A stretch of DNA of 64,000 nucleotides from Zhenhengia yiwuensis (GTDB lineage: Bacteria > Bacillota > Clostridia > Lachnospirales > Cellulosilyticaceae). The notes beneath the pieces were generated by a model that had not been told where the DNA came from, searched no databases, and saw nothing but the letters and a program-made list of their open reading frames with translations. The stretch spans positions 1-64,000 of the forward strand of contig NZ_JACRSY010000018.1 of the NCBI RefSeq assembly GCF_014384995.1, in the 5' to 3' direction. This document shows positions 52,931 to 62,220 of this stretch, in pieces. Position numbers and translations under genes: made by a program. Every line of letters begins with the position of its first letter. Within the stretch, counting starts at the first letter, position 1.

Positions 52931-53627
52931 ACTTTCTGTATTAGTAATTGAAGATGAAAAAAACATTTGTAATTTTATTGAAACCACCTTACAAACTCAA
53001 AACTATAAAGTTTTTAAAAGCTATTCTGCATCAGAAGGCCTCTCCCTCATAACTTCTCAATGCCCTGACCTCATTTTACTAGACCTAGGTCTACCTGATT
53101 TAGATGGTATAGAAGTGATTCGTCAAATTCGTACTTGGTCTAATACTCCTATTATTGTTATTTCTGCTCGTAATGTAGAGAAGGAAAAGGTTAAGGCACT
53201 GGATTTAGGTGCAGATGATTATATTACGAAGCCTTTTGGAACAGCAGAACTTCTCGCACGCCTACGTACAGCTCTCCGTCATAGTCAAACTACACATCTT
53301 TCTTCTAGTACCATTCATACTTTTCGTAACAACGAACTTAAGATGGATTTTAATAGACGTCTTATTATGATTAAAGACGAAGAAATTCATCTTACTCAAG
53401 TAGAATATAAAATCGTTTCTCTCCTTGCGAAAAATGCTGGTAAAGTTATGACTTATGATGCTATTATTACAAACATCTGGGGCCCTTATGCCGATACCAA
53501 TAATCGTATTTTACGTGTGAATATGGCTAATATTCGCCGTAAAATGGAAACGAATCCTGCTGAGCCTAAATATATTTTCACTGAAATAGGTATAGGCTAT
53601 CGTATGATTGAAGAAGATCCTTGTTAA
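52920..53627 (+). CDS. KdpE-like response regulator
   Basis: 235 residues from the ATG at 52920 (an ATG at 52911 is possible; AGGGGG favours the later one). Receiver LVIEDEKN and DLILLDLGLPDLDGIEVI, then winged helix FTEIGIGYRMI. Overlaps the kinase gene end by 11 bases. With the kinase it forms an orphan KdpDE pair. Confidence 0.9.
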   Translation: MTYKLSVLVIEDEKNICNFIETTLQTQNYKVFKSYSASEGLSLITSQCPDLILLDLGLPDLDGIEVIRQIRTWSNTPIIVISARNVEKEKVKALDLGADDYITKPFGTAELLARLRTALRHSQTTHLSSSTIHTFRNNELKMDFNRRLIMIKDEEIHLTQVEYKIVSLLAKNAGKVMTYDAIITNIWGPYADTNNRILRVNMANIRRKMETNPAEPKYIFTEIGIGYRMIEEDPC

Positions 53628-53734
53628 GATTATGCTAAGAAACCTCCTTTTGAATTGATAAGTACATTTAAGTGGTCTATTATTGTATTGAATTTTCCAA
53701 CTTTTTACTTATTAAATTTAAGGAGGTTATTTTA

Positions 53735-54007
53735 ATGGAGCCATCCAATGTATTTGTCTGTCTTATGGGCCTTGGGACTGTATTTGTTGGCTTAACCTGC
53801 ATTATTATTTTGTGCCAAGTTATGAGCTTTCTGTGCATGAGAAGCGAAGCTCATAAGCCTGTTATATCTTCTGAAACACCAGCGCCAAAATCCACTTCTC
53901 CCATTCCTAATAGAGGTGAATTTGTAGCTGCTGTATCGAGCGCCATTGCTGAGGATTTAGGTGAAGATGTTTCTGCTATACGTATTATTTCCATAACAAA
54001 GCTATAG
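53735..54007 (+). CDS. oadG: Oxaloacetate decarboxylase gamma-like subunit
   Basis: 90 residues from the ATG at 53735 with AAGGAGG. A single TM helix (GLGTVFVGLTCIIILCQVMSF) and a variable charged C-terminal part that ends AIAEDLGEDVSAIRIISITKL. This is the form of OadG membrane anchors. First gene of the four-gene decarboxylase operon. Confidence 0.8.
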   Translation: MEPSNVFVCLMGLGTVFVGLTCIIILCQVMSFLCMRSEAHKPVISSETPAPKSTSPIPNRGEFVAAVSSAIAEDLGEDVSAIRIISITKL

Positions 54008-54027
54008 TTAAGAAAGGTGAGTGCAAT

Positions 54028-54378
54028 ATGAAAAAGTATAAAGTTAATGTAAATGGAACCGATTATGAAATTGTTTTAGAAGTCATCAATGAAACAGAAT
54101 GTCACACTCCTGTAACGCTTACCCCAAATTCTATTTCATCCCCTACTCCTACTGCTACTTCTCGTTCTTACCCTATTAAAAGTCCTATGCCTGGTAATAT
54201 TTTATCTCTACATATTACACCAGGCAAACCTGTAAAAAAAGGTGAAGTCCTTATGATTTTAGAAGCTATGAAAATGGAAAATGAAATTCTTTCTCCTTGT
54301 GATGGCCAAGTAACGACTATTCATGTTACCCAAGGAACTACTGTTGAATCCGGTAGCCTCCTTTGTGTAATAGAATAA
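54028..54378 (+). CDS. Biotin carboxyl carrier protein of Na+ decarboxylase
   Basis: 116 residues. A Pro/Thr-rich linker precedes the biotinyl domain with SPMPGNILSLHITPGKPVKKGEVLMILEAMKMENEI; the biotinylated Lys is in EAMKMEN. Equivalent to the GcdC or detached OadA C-terminal domain. The operon neighbours are the membrane subunits and the carboxyltransferase. Confidence 0.9.
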   Translation: MKKYKVNVNGTDYEIVLEVINETECHTPVTLTPNSISSPTPTATSRSYPIKSPMPGNILSLHITPGKPVKKGEVLMILEAMKMENEILSPCDGQVTTIHVTQGTTVESGSLLCVIE

Positions 54379-54406
54379 AGAAGACTATGCGGGAGGTACA
54401 TAATCT

Positions 54407-55582
54407 ATGGACGCTGTTATAAATTTTCTAAATCAGACAGGCTTTTCCTTAATTCTTGATTATCCTCAAACTTTAATTATGCTAGGTATTGCCTGTTTTC
54501 TTGCCTACTTAGCTATTGTAAAAGGCTTTGAACCCCTTCTTCTTCTGCCTATCGCCTTTGGTATGTTACTAAGCAACTTGCCTGGAGCTGAAATGTTCCA
54601 CGAGGCACTTTTTGAAGGTGGCAAAGTTCATTGGGATTTATTTGGAGGACAAGGTGATATTATGCCTGGTCTATTAGACTTTCTCTACCTAGGTGTTAAA
54701 CTAGGTATTTATCCTTGCCTCATCTTCCTAGGCATTGGTGCTATGACTGACTTTGGTCCACTACTTGCCAATCCTAAAAGTTTGCTTCTTGGTGCAGCTG
54801 CTCAATTAGGCATCTTCCTCACTTTTGTTGGCGCTAGATATTTAGGCTTTACTCCTGCTGAGGCAGGTTCTATTGGTATTATCGGTGGTGCTGATGGCCC
54901 TACTGCGATCTATACAACGACCCGCCTTGCACCCCATCTTCTTGGCCCTATTGCTGTTGCCGCCTACTCTTATATGGCTTTAGTCCCTGTTATTCAACCA
55001 CCTATTATGAAGCTACTTACTACTAAAGAAGAACGTAAAATTCAAATGCATGAGCTACGCCATGTTTCTAAACGCGAAAAAATCGTGTTTCCTTTTGTTG
55101 TCACCATCTTCGTCGCCTTACTTGTTCCATCTGCTACACCTTTAGTAGGCACACTTATGCTTGGTAACCTATTCCGTGAATGCGGCGTAGTAGATCGGTT
55201 AAGCCAAACAGCTCAAAATGGTCTGATTAATACCGTTACTATTTTCTTAGGTATTTGTGTTGGTGCAACAGCTACAGCTGATACATTTTTAAGTCTATCT
55301 ACTATTAAGATTTTAATTATGGGTGTTACAGCCTTTGCACTTGGTACAGCTGGCGGTGTACTCTTAGCCAAATTTATGAATCTCTTTCTTAAAGATAAGA
55401 TTAATCCACTTATTGGTTCAGCCGGTGTTTCTGCTGTTCCTATGGCGGCAAGGGTCTCTCAAGTCGTAGGACAAAAAGAAAACCCTGGCAATTTCCTACT
55501 TATGCATGCTATGGGTCCAAATGTAGCTGGTGTTATCGGTTCTGCTATTGCAGCAGGTGTACTGCTTGCCTTATTTGGTTAA
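54407..55582 (+). CDS. oadB: Na+-pumping decarboxylase beta subunit
   Basis: 391 residues, about nine TM helices. GTLMLGNLFRECGVVDRLSQTAQN and GGADGPTAIYTTTRLAP are typical of OadB/GcdB/MmdB. It decarboxylates carboxybiotin and pumps Na+ outwards. Confidence 0.93.
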   Translation: MDAVINFLNQTGFSLILDYPQTLIMLGIACFLAYLAIVKGFEPLLLLPIAFGMLLSNLPGAEMFHEALFEGGKVHWDLFGGQGDIMPGLLDFLYLGVKLGIYPCLIFLGIGAMTDFGPLLANPKSLLLGAAAQLGIFLTFVGARYLGFTPAEAGSIGIIGGADGPTAIYTTTRLAPHLLGPIAVAAYSYMALVPVIQPPIMKLLTTKEERKIQMHELRHVSKREKIVFPFVVTIFVALLVPSATPLVGTLMLGNLFRECGVVDRLSQTAQNGLINTVTIFLGICVGATATADTFLSLSTIKILIMGVTAFALGTAGGVLLAKFMNLFLKDKINPLIGSAGVSAVPMAARVSQVVGQKENPGNFLLMHAMGPNVAGVIGSAIAAGVLLALFG

Positions 55583-55596
55583 TGGAGGGATAAAAC

Positions 55597-57024
55597 ATGA
55601 AGAAACAAATCTATATAACAGATACAATTTTAAGAGATGCCCATCAATCTCAAGCCGCTACCCGTATGAAACTTGAAGAGATGCTCCCTGCCTGTAAACT
55701 ACTTGATGAAATGGGCTACTGGTCACTTGAATGCTGGGGGGGTGCTACTTTTGATGCCTGTATGCGCTTTTTAAATGAGGATCCTTGGGAAAGACTACGT
55801 ACATTAAAAGCTCATTTACCTCATACTAAACTTCAAATGCTTTTAAGAGGACAAAATATATTAGGTTATAAACATTATGCCGATGATGTTGTAGATGCTT
55901 TTTGCCGAAAATCTATAGAAAATGGTATTGATGTGGTACGTATTTTTGATGCACTTAATGACATTCGTAATATGGAACGTGCTATGAGAGCAGTTAAAGA
56001 ATATGGTGGCATCTGCGAAGCCGCTATCAGCTATACTACGAGCCCTTTCCATAATGAAGACTATTTTGTAAAATTAGCTACAACCCTTGAAGAAAAAGGT
56101 GCTGATGTGATTTGTATTAAAGATATGGCAAATCTCCTCCTTCCTTTTGATGCCTATAATCTCGTAAAGCGTCTTAAAGAAAATATTTCTGTGCCTATTC
56201 ATCTTCATACACATAATACAACTGGAACAGGTGACATGACCTACCTCCTCGCTATTCAAGCTGGCGTAGATATTGTAGACTGTGCCCTCTCCCCTCTTGC
56301 AAACGGTACTTCTCAACCTACTACAGAATCCTTAGTAGCTACCTTGCAGCATACAGACTATGATACAGGACTTGACCTTTCTAAACTTAGTCAGGCTGCC
56401 ACTCACTTTAGAGGTGTTGCAAACCGCCTTAAAACAGAAGGTTTCCTAGATTCTAAAGTCCTCTCGGTAGATACTAATACACTCCTTTATCAGGTCCCTG
56501 GTGGTATGCTCTCTAACCTTATCTCTCAACTTAAACAAGCAAAAGCTGAAGATAAGTATTATGAAGTCCTTGCAGAAATTCCTCGTGTACGTGAAGACTT
56601 CGGTTATCCTCCTCTTGTCACCCCAACAAGCCAAATTGTAGGCTCACAGGCTGTCCTTAACGTCTTATCTGGTGAGCGTTATAAGGTATTTACAAAAGAA
56701 TCTAAAGGATTGCTCAGAGGAGAGTACGGAAAAGTTCCAGCCCCAGTTAATGAAGTTGTTAGAAAAAAAGCAATAGGCGATGAAGAGGTTATAACCTGTA
56801 GACCAGCAGACCTTCTTCCCCCTGAACTTGAAAAGTATAAATTAGAAGCTGGCCTCCTTGCTCATAATGAAGAAGATGTGTTAAGTTATGCGCTCTTTCC
56901 TCAAGTAGCTAAATCCTTTTTTGAAAAACGTGAGAGTCCTGCCCCTTTCCTGCATTCAGCGCAAACTCCTCCAACTCATGAGCCTCAAATACGTACGCTC
57001 TACGTACAAGATTTATTTCATTAA
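55597..57024 (+). CDS. oadA: Oxaloacetate decarboxylase alpha (carboxyltransferase) subunit
   Basis: 475 residues. ITDTILRDAHQSQAATRM, the GWGGATFDACMRFL-like block (here ECWGGATFDACMRFLNEDPWERL) and IHLHTHNTTGTG are the HMGL-like carboxyltransferase domain with metal ligands; the PYC_OADA domain follows. The biotin domain of the classical subunit is missing because it is a separate gene. Transfers CO2 from oxaloacetate to biotin. Confidence 0.92.
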   Translation: MKKQIYITDTILRDAHQSQAATRMKLEEMLPACKLLDEMGYWSLECWGGATFDACMRFLNEDPWERLRTLKAHLPHTKLQMLLRGQNILGYKHYADDVVDAFCRKSIENGIDVVRIFDALNDIRNMERAMRAVKEYGGICEAAISYTTSPFHNEDYFVKLATTLEEKGADVICIKDMANLLLPFDAYNLVKRLKENISVPIHLHTHNTTGTGDMTYLLAIQAGVDIVDCALSPLANGTSQPTTESLVATLQHTDYDTGLDLSKLSQAATHFRGVANRLKTEGFLDSKVLSVDTNTLLYQVPGGMLSNLISQLKQAKAEDKYYEVLAEIPRVREDFGYPPLVTPTSQIVGSQAVLNVLSGERYKVFTKESKGLLRGEYGKVPAPVNEVVRKKAIGDEEVITCRPADLLPPELEKYKLEAGLLAHNEEDVLSYALFPQVAKSFFEKRESPAPFLHSAQTPPTHEPQIRTLYVQDLFH

Positions 57025-57072
57025 AAGATAAGGCTATTGCAGTATTCAAATCTGCAATAGCCTTATCTTTTA
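57023..57072. terminator. Bidirectional terminator
   Basis: AAAAGATAAGGCTATTGCAG / CTGCAATAGCCTTATCTTTT, 20-base perfect arms, between convergent oadA and the HugZ-like gene. Confidence 0.88.
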
Positions 57073-57073
57073 T

Positions 57074-57604
57074 TTATTGTTTTGACATACCATGTGGATG
57101 TCCCATATCTTGTGGGCGACTCATGCCATGTGAATGAGGCATACCTTGTCCATGCCCAGCACCTGTTACTTGCTCTTGTATCCACTCACCATCTTTAAGC
57201 TGAATATTATAAGCTTTACCAAAGCCTTTTACAAGTCTCCCATGATGAAGCTCTAACTCAAACATATCAAAATCCAATGTTTTAAGTACTTGTAGCATTT
57301 CTTTTCCTTGAACACCTTCAAAGGCTTCCCAAATACTATCTGGTACTTCTTCCATTTTTGTTGCCGTTGCATTAAAAGATACTCTACATCTTGCAAATAC
57401 TGTTTTTGAAGCTGCTTCATCTTCAATAAGCATAATAGCAATTTTAGGGTTTCTTGAAATATTATAGTAATGCTCTGCTGCTTTACTAATATAGATGTAA
57501 ATTTTATCTCCTACTTTCGCAAAAGGTGCATAACTGATAAAAGGTTCTCCCATCTCAGTTAATGAACTAATCATAAGAGACTTTTGTTTAAATAATTGTT
57601 CCAT
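57074..57604 (-). CDS. HugZ/HutZ-like heme-binding flavin-fold protein
   Basis: 176 residues. Split-barrel fold (FISYAPFAKVGDKIYIYISKAAEHYYNISRNPKIAIMLIEDE) and a C-terminal heme-contact region LHHGRLVKGFGKAYNI, then a His/Met/Gly-rich tail (residues about 150-176). HugZ proteins act in heme utilisation; here they may receive or hold heme. Last gene of the heme operon, 12 bases after the ATPase. Confidence 0.85.
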   Translation of the reverse strand: MEQLFKQKSLMISSLTEMGEPFISYAPFAKVGDKIYIYISKAAEHYYNISRNPKIAIMLIEDEAASKTVFARCRVSFNATATKMEEVPDSIWEAFEGVQGKEMLQVLKTLDFDMFELELHHGRLVKGFGKAYNIQLKDGEWIQEQVTGAGHGQGMPHSHGMSRPQDMGHPHGMSKQ

Positions 57605-57616
57605 AAGTCATTCTCC

Positions 57617-58423
57617 TTAATTTGCTTGTTGCAATATACAGTGTCCTCTACATGTTTTGATAGGGTGAATACGAGGTTTTGAAGTAAGAGGATTAATATC
57701 AATATCGCATTGAATATTATAAATTTCTCTTAGTAACTGCTCATTAATGAGCTCACAAGGTGACCCATCCCCTTTAATTTCACCCTTTTTCATAATTACT
57801 AGCCTATCGCTATACTCACTAGCTTGGTTCAAATCATGTAAAACCATAATAATTGTCATATTAAATTTTTCATTAATGCTTCTAATAAGCTCCATCAGTT
57901 CAAGCTGATGTGAAATATCTAAGTAAGTAGTTGGTTCATCTAAGAGTAAGACTTCTGGCTTTTGAGCAAGAGCCATAGCTAGCCATACTCTTTGTCTTTC
58001 TCCTCCGGATAAACCACTTACTAACCTATCCTTATAATCCTTAAGCCCTGTGTGTGTAAGGGCCCAGTCAATAATCGTTTCATCTTCTTTATTTTTTGTT
58101 TCAAACCATTTTTTATGCGGCAATCTACCGTAGTAAACAAGTTCCTTAACCGTAATCCCAGCTGGTGCCTCATTATGCTGAGAAAGCATAGCTATTTTAC
58201 GTGATAAGTTTTTAGTTCCAATAGAATGAATAGGATTATTTTCTATAAGTATGCTTCCTTTCATAGGCTTTAATACTCTAGAAAGGGTTTTAAGAAGCGT
58301 TGATTTACCACAACCATTTGGTCCTAATATAGAAACGACTTCACCTTTATGAATATTAAGACTTAAATCCTTAATAACAATTTTTTCATCATAACCAATT
58401 TGTATGTGCTCTGCACGAATCAT
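57617..58423 (-). CDS. Heme/siderophore ABC transporter ATPase
   Basis: 268 residues. Walker A GPNGCGKST, signature LSGGERQRV, Walker B VLLLDEPTTYLD, H-loop HDLNQ. It ends in a short Cys/His-containing tail (CRGHCIL). Overlaps the permease gene by zero bases (adjacent). Confidence 0.92.
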   Translation of the reverse strand: MIRAEHIQIGYDEKIVIKDLSLNIHKGEVVSILGPNGCGKSTLLKTLSRVLKPMKGSILIENNPIHSIGTKNLSRKIAMLSQHNEAPAGITVKELVYYGRLPHKKWFETKNKEDETIIDWALTHTGLKDYKDRLVSGLSGGERQRVWLAMALAQKPEVLLLDEPTTYLDISHQLELMELIRSINEKFNMTIIMVLHDLNQASEYSDRLVIMKKGEIKGDGSPCELINEQLLREIYNIQCDIDINPLTSKPRIHPIKTCRGHCILQQAN

Positions 58424-59404
58424 TTAGTACGCTCCTTTCTTTCTAAGTAAATAAAGGAAGAATGGTCCTCCTACAATGGCCATAATAACACCTACTGGAA
58501 TTTCGATAGAACCTCCTATAGTACGTCCTAACGTATCAGCTATAAGGAGCACTGTACTCCCTAACGCCATACTAAATGGCAAAGTATATTTATGATCATT
58601 CCCCATTAACATACGTGCAATATGTGGAACAATAAGGCCTACAAAACTTACAATACCTACAACTGCAGTCGCCGTAGCTGCTAAAAATACTGCAACTGCT
58701 GAAATAATTATTCTTGCCCTATGAATATTAAGACCTAAGTTGACAGCTGCCTCATCACCAAGCTGAAGGATATTTGCACTTCTAATAAGGAAAAATGAAG
58801 CAATAAGACCTACGATAGAGTAACCTACTAAAGTTTCTACATCGCCCCATGTCTTAGTCGCAAGACTACCATTTAGCCATAACATAGCACTTTGAATACG
58901 GTCACTATACATGGTAGAGAAGAAGGAAATAATCCCACCTAAAATTGTATTAACAGCTACCCCTGCAAGTACAATACGGTTAGGCTGAAGTCCTTTCTTC
59001 CATGCCATCGCATAAACAAGTATACAGGCAATACTTCCGCCTACGAAAGCAACAATAGGTAAAATACCTGTATGTGCTGGAGAAACAAGTAAGATAATAA
59101 TAGCACCTACACTTGCACCACTAGATACCCCGGTAATCCCTGGATCAGCCAGTGGATTTTTCATAACAGCCTGTAAAAAAAGCCCTGCTACTGCCAAATT
59201 TGCTCCTACTAACACAGCTAATAAGTTACGTGGCAAACGCATCTTAAGTACAATAGTACGTACCATCTGGTTATCCCCTTGAAGAAGTTCATGTATAATC
59301 TCGCCAAAACCTAAGTTAACACTCCCAACAGTGGAAAAGAGGATGATTAGTGTAATAAGTAAAATATTGGCTGATATAATCCAAAATAGTTTTTTGTTTT
59401 TCAT
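58424..59404 (-). CDS. Heme ABC transporter permease (FecCD type)
   Basis: 326 residues, ten TM helices. MRLPRNLLAVLVGANLAVAGLFLQAVMKNPLADPGITGVSSGAS and GIVSFVGLIVPHIARMLMG are the family signature. Adjacent to the ATPase and binding protein genes. Confidence 0.92.
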   Translation of the reverse strand: MKNKKLFWIISANILLITLIILFSTVGSVNLGFGEIIHELLQGDNQMVRTIVLKMRLPRNLLAVLVGANLAVAGLFLQAVMKNPLADPGITGVSSGASVGAIIILLVSPAHTGILPIVAFVGGSIACILVYAMAWKKGLQPNRIVLAGVAVNTILGGIISFFSTMYSDRIQSAMLWLNGSLATKTWGDVETLVGYSIVGLIASFFLIRSANILQLGDEAAVNLGLNIHRARIIISAVAVFLAATATAVVGIVSFVGLIVPHIARMLMGNDHKYTLPFSMALGSTVLLIADTLGRTIGGSIEIPVGVIMAIVGGPFFLYLLRKKGAY

Positions 59405-59406
59405 TA

Positions 59407-60339
59407 TTATTCACCATATAAAATGTCACCTAATACTTCAATAGCATCTACAACATGAATATTAGCAGATACCCCAAATATTGTTGGGTCTAGGTCAATG
59501 ACTCTTCCTTCTTTAACTGCATCTAATGTTGCAAAAGCTGGATTCTTATCAAAAGCTTGGTCAAAAGACTTCTTCGTTTCTTCTAGATTACCATGAGCAA
59601 AACGTAAAATATAATCTGGATTACTTGCTACAATCTGTTCCATACTAAAAGGTATATAATCTGATTCTACATTTAAGTCATCTGTAATATTGTTAGCACC
59701 TGCAGTATCTACTAAATCACCTAAATAAGAGTTATCTGTAGCTAACATAAAGTTTTCACCACCACCAAATAATACGGCTACTGTTGGGGCTTCCCCTTTT
59801 ATTTTACTTTTGACAACTTCTTCTACACCTTCTAGCTCGCTAATAAGTGCTTTAGCCTCTTCTTCCTTGCCAATAACCTGACCAAGTTCTTCTATACTTC
59901 CTAAGAAGTTTGTATAAGTACTTGTGTTAAAATAGAATGCTTCCATACCAAACTCATTCATACTTTTTTCCACATTTTCTTTAAACATGCTGTCTATAAC
60001 AACTAAATCTGGATCAAGCGAGGCAATAATTTCAAAGTCTGGACTCATAGCCTGACCAATTTGTGTAACCCCATCATAACGTGTTGGTAAAGTATATTTT
60101 GTATTTGGTACACCTACTAAATCTGTTTCAAGCTTATCAAGTACTTGTGTCGCTGCTACTGTAGCTGAAACAATATTCATATCCGTTACAGCTTCATCTT
60201 GCTTAGTCTCTTCTTGTTTTGTTTCTTCTTGTTTTGCTACTTCTTGTTTGATTTCTGGCTGAACCTCACTTGATGTGCTACATCCTGTAAAGGCCACAGC
60301 ACTTATGCAAAGTGTTGCTGCTATATATCTTAACTTCAT
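59407..60339 (-). CDS. Heme-binding lipoprotein
   Basis: 310 residues. Signal peptide and lipobox at the N-terminus (ISAVAFTGCSTSS), a Glu/Lys repeat linker (KQEVAKQEETKQEETKQDE), then the two-lobe binding protein (FEIIASLDPDLVVIDSMF). Captures heme or an iron complex for the permease. Confidence 0.85.
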   Translation of the reverse strand: MKLRYIAATLCISAVAFTGCSTSSEVQPEIKQEVAKQEETKQEETKQDEAVTDMNIVSATVAATQVLDKLETDLVGVPNTKYTLPTRYDGVTQIGQAMSPDFEIIASLDPDLVVIDSMFKENVEKSMNEFGMEAFYFNTSTYTNFLGSIEELGQVIGKEEEAKALISELEGVEEVVKSKIKGEAPTVAVLFGGGENFMLATDNSYLGDLVDTAGANNITDDLNVESDYIPFSMEQIVASNPDYILRFAHGNLEETKKSFDQAFDKNPAFATLDAVKEGRVIDLDPTIFGVSANIHVVDAIEVLGDILYGE

Positions 60340-60341
60340 TT

Positions 60342-61568
60342 TTATTCTCCTTCTTGTACTCTCATATCATAAAGTAATCTTGAAATATTATTGCCCCAGA
60401 AAATGCCCTTAGAAGTAAAGTGATAACTACTTCCTTCTTTTTCTATATAACCTTTTTCAAGCATTTCTAGAAGTGTTTTCTCATACTGAGCTAGGTCAAT
60501 GTAAACACTTATATCCTCTGGTAAATAACCTTTTTGAAGCGTACCTTTAAAAATAGCTAAATCTCTATAGGCTGGGCTAAAGAGCATACCATTTCTTGCG
60601 CCAAAGGTCTTAATACTTTCCTCATATTGATCTAAATTAATGGGATTCATAAGCATAAGGCCACCTACGCTACCTCCTGCGCCTGCACCTAATGGCAGTG
60701 TGTCCATACCTTCATGGCGATTCATAACATATTTATACTGGTCACGTGTTACCATCTTTGTAAGTTCTAAGAATCTATAACCTGCTTTTTTCATCTTCTC
60801 ACTTATGATATCAAAAAATAATGTATCTTGATTAATGCCTTGAGCATCTTCTATAGTGGTAGCTTTCATATCAATAAGTGAATACATAGAGAAACCATCT
60901 AACTCCAATGCTATGATTTTATCTAAATCCTCTTCTAAATCCTCTTTAGTCTGACCTGGGTAATTATAAATCAAATCCATGCTTAAAGTTTTAAAGCCCA
61001 TATCTTTCATTTGCTTTAACTTCTCATAAGCCGTTTCACCACTGCCTATACGTCCCATAAGCTTTCTACCTTCATCATTGAAAGTCTGTACACCTACCGA
61101 AAAACGTGTAACCCCTTCTTCTTTAAACATTTGAAGTTTCTCATGTGTTAACTCTGTTACTGTTGTCTCAATAGTAATTTCTACATCTGCACTTAAGTTA
61201 AAGTATTCTCTTAATGCACGTAATACTTCTCTTAAAGCCCCTGTATTTAGAGTAGTAGGTGTTCCACCCCCAAAATAAATAGCATCAAAAGTTAAGTTTT
61301 TAATATAGTCTAAGTCTTTATAAGCTTTCATCTCTTCTATAAGAAGTGTATGGTAATTCTCTCTTGGTGATTGAAGACTTCTTCTCATGTTGCAGAAACT
61401 ACAAATCTTACTGCAGAAAGGAACATGTATGTAAATAGTTGCTTTTTTGCTTACAGCTTCATCAGGCAAGGTTACATTTAGAAACTCTGATACTTTTCTT
61501 GGGCCTCTTGTATAACGCGCCGCTTCTGCCATAGCACTATGATGCGTCTTGAGTCTTTCTTTAAACAT
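60342..61568 (-). CDS. hutW: Radical SAM anaerobic heme-degrading enzyme (HutW/ChuW family)
   Basis: 408 residues. CFCSKICSFC motif with C52xxxC56xxC59, GGGTPTTLN, and a HemN-like domain (GMDTLPLGAGAGGSVGG). ChuW/HutW opens the heme ring without oxygen, releasing iron and forming anaerobilin, using reduced flavodoxin. The operon contains a flavodoxin, a transporter and a HugZ-like protein, which supports this over HemN coproporphyrinogen dehydrogenase. Confidence 0.88.
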   Translation of the reverse strand: MFKERLKTHHSAMAEAARYTRGPRKVSEFLNVTLPDEAVSKKATIYIHVPFCSKICSFCNMRRSLQSPRENYHTLLIEEMKAYKDLDYIKNLTFDAIYFGGGTPTTLNTGALREVLRALREYFNLSADVEITIETTVTELTHEKLQMFKEEGVTRFSVGVQTFNDEGRKLMGRIGSGETAYEKLKQMKDMGFKTLSMDLIYNYPGQTKEDLEEDLDKIIALELDGFSMYSLIDMKATTIEDAQGINQDTLFFDIISEKMKKAGYRFLELTKMVTRDQYKYVMNRHEGMDTLPLGAGAGGSVGGLMLMNPINLDQYEESIKTFGARNGMLFSPAYRDLAIFKGTLQKGYLPEDISVYIDLAQYEKTLLEMLEKGYIEKEGSSYHFTSKGIFWGNNISRLLYDMRVQEGE

Positions 61569-61570
61569 GC

Positions 61571-62071
61571 TTAAATCCTTTCTCTAAACATAATAGCCGC
61601 TGAAAGCATATCTGCTTCGTTAGGGTGCTGTTTAGCAATTTCATACCTTTTTAGTTTTTCTGGTGTAATGGCATGAGGATTACCCGGTTCAAATTTTTTG
61701 AACACTTCTATTAGCCTTTCATCCACAGCTCCTTGGCAAATATATTTTCCGAGAATAGTATTTTTCTCTTTAACTAAATCTTCTCCTCTTAATAGGCTAT
61801 CCCATCCATGTTGGGAGTCTGGATATGCACCTAGTGTTGCAAAAATTCCTACACGTTTTCCTTCAATCCCTTTCATAAACTCTGCTGCTTCGTCATTTGG
61901 GCCACCTTTATCTACCCAATAACCTACTAAAAGAGTATCATATGCATTTAAGTCTTCTACTTCACTAATAGCCTTAAGATCTACATTTTCTAGTTGGATA
62001 TTTTTATAAATACCTTCTGCTAATCTTTTTGTATTCCCTGTTTTACTTGAGTACGTGATTAATAATTTCAT
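61571..62071 (-). CDS. Flavodoxin family protein
   Basis: 166 residues. LLITYSSKTGNTKRLAEGIY is the FMN phosphate loop and GYWVDKGGPNDEAAEF lies at the isoalloxazine side. Probably the electron donor to the radical SAM enzyme. First gene of the operon. Confidence 0.88.
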   Translation of the reverse strand: MKLLITYSSKTGNTKRLAEGIYKNIQLENVDLKAISEVEDLNAYDTLLVGYWVDKGGPNDEAAEFMKGIEGKRVGIFATLGAYPDSQHGWDSLLRGEDLVKEKNTILGKYICQGAVDERLIEVFKKFEPGNPHAITPEKLKRYEIAKQHPNEADMLSAAIMFRERI

Positions 62072-62122
62072 GATGACCTCCCAATTTATCTTATTTATTC
62101 TAAATGTTTAAATTAAAATTTT

Positions 62123-62142
62123 GATATTCATTTTCATTTACT
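62123..62142. promoter_or_regulatory. Fur-like box in the divergent heme/AraC regulatory region
   Basis: GATATTCATTTTCATT (62123-62138) resembles a Fur box (GATAAT-type units in tandem). On the plus strand TTTACT (62137-62142), 17-base spacer and TATACT (62160-62165) form the araC-type promoter, so the box overlaps the -35. Confidence 0.55.
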
Positions 62143-62220
62143 AGATTAGTTTATCATGCTATACTCACTCTATGTTTCATTATATTTCGTTGTTTTTTTA
62201 AAAGTTTTAGGAGGTTAATC

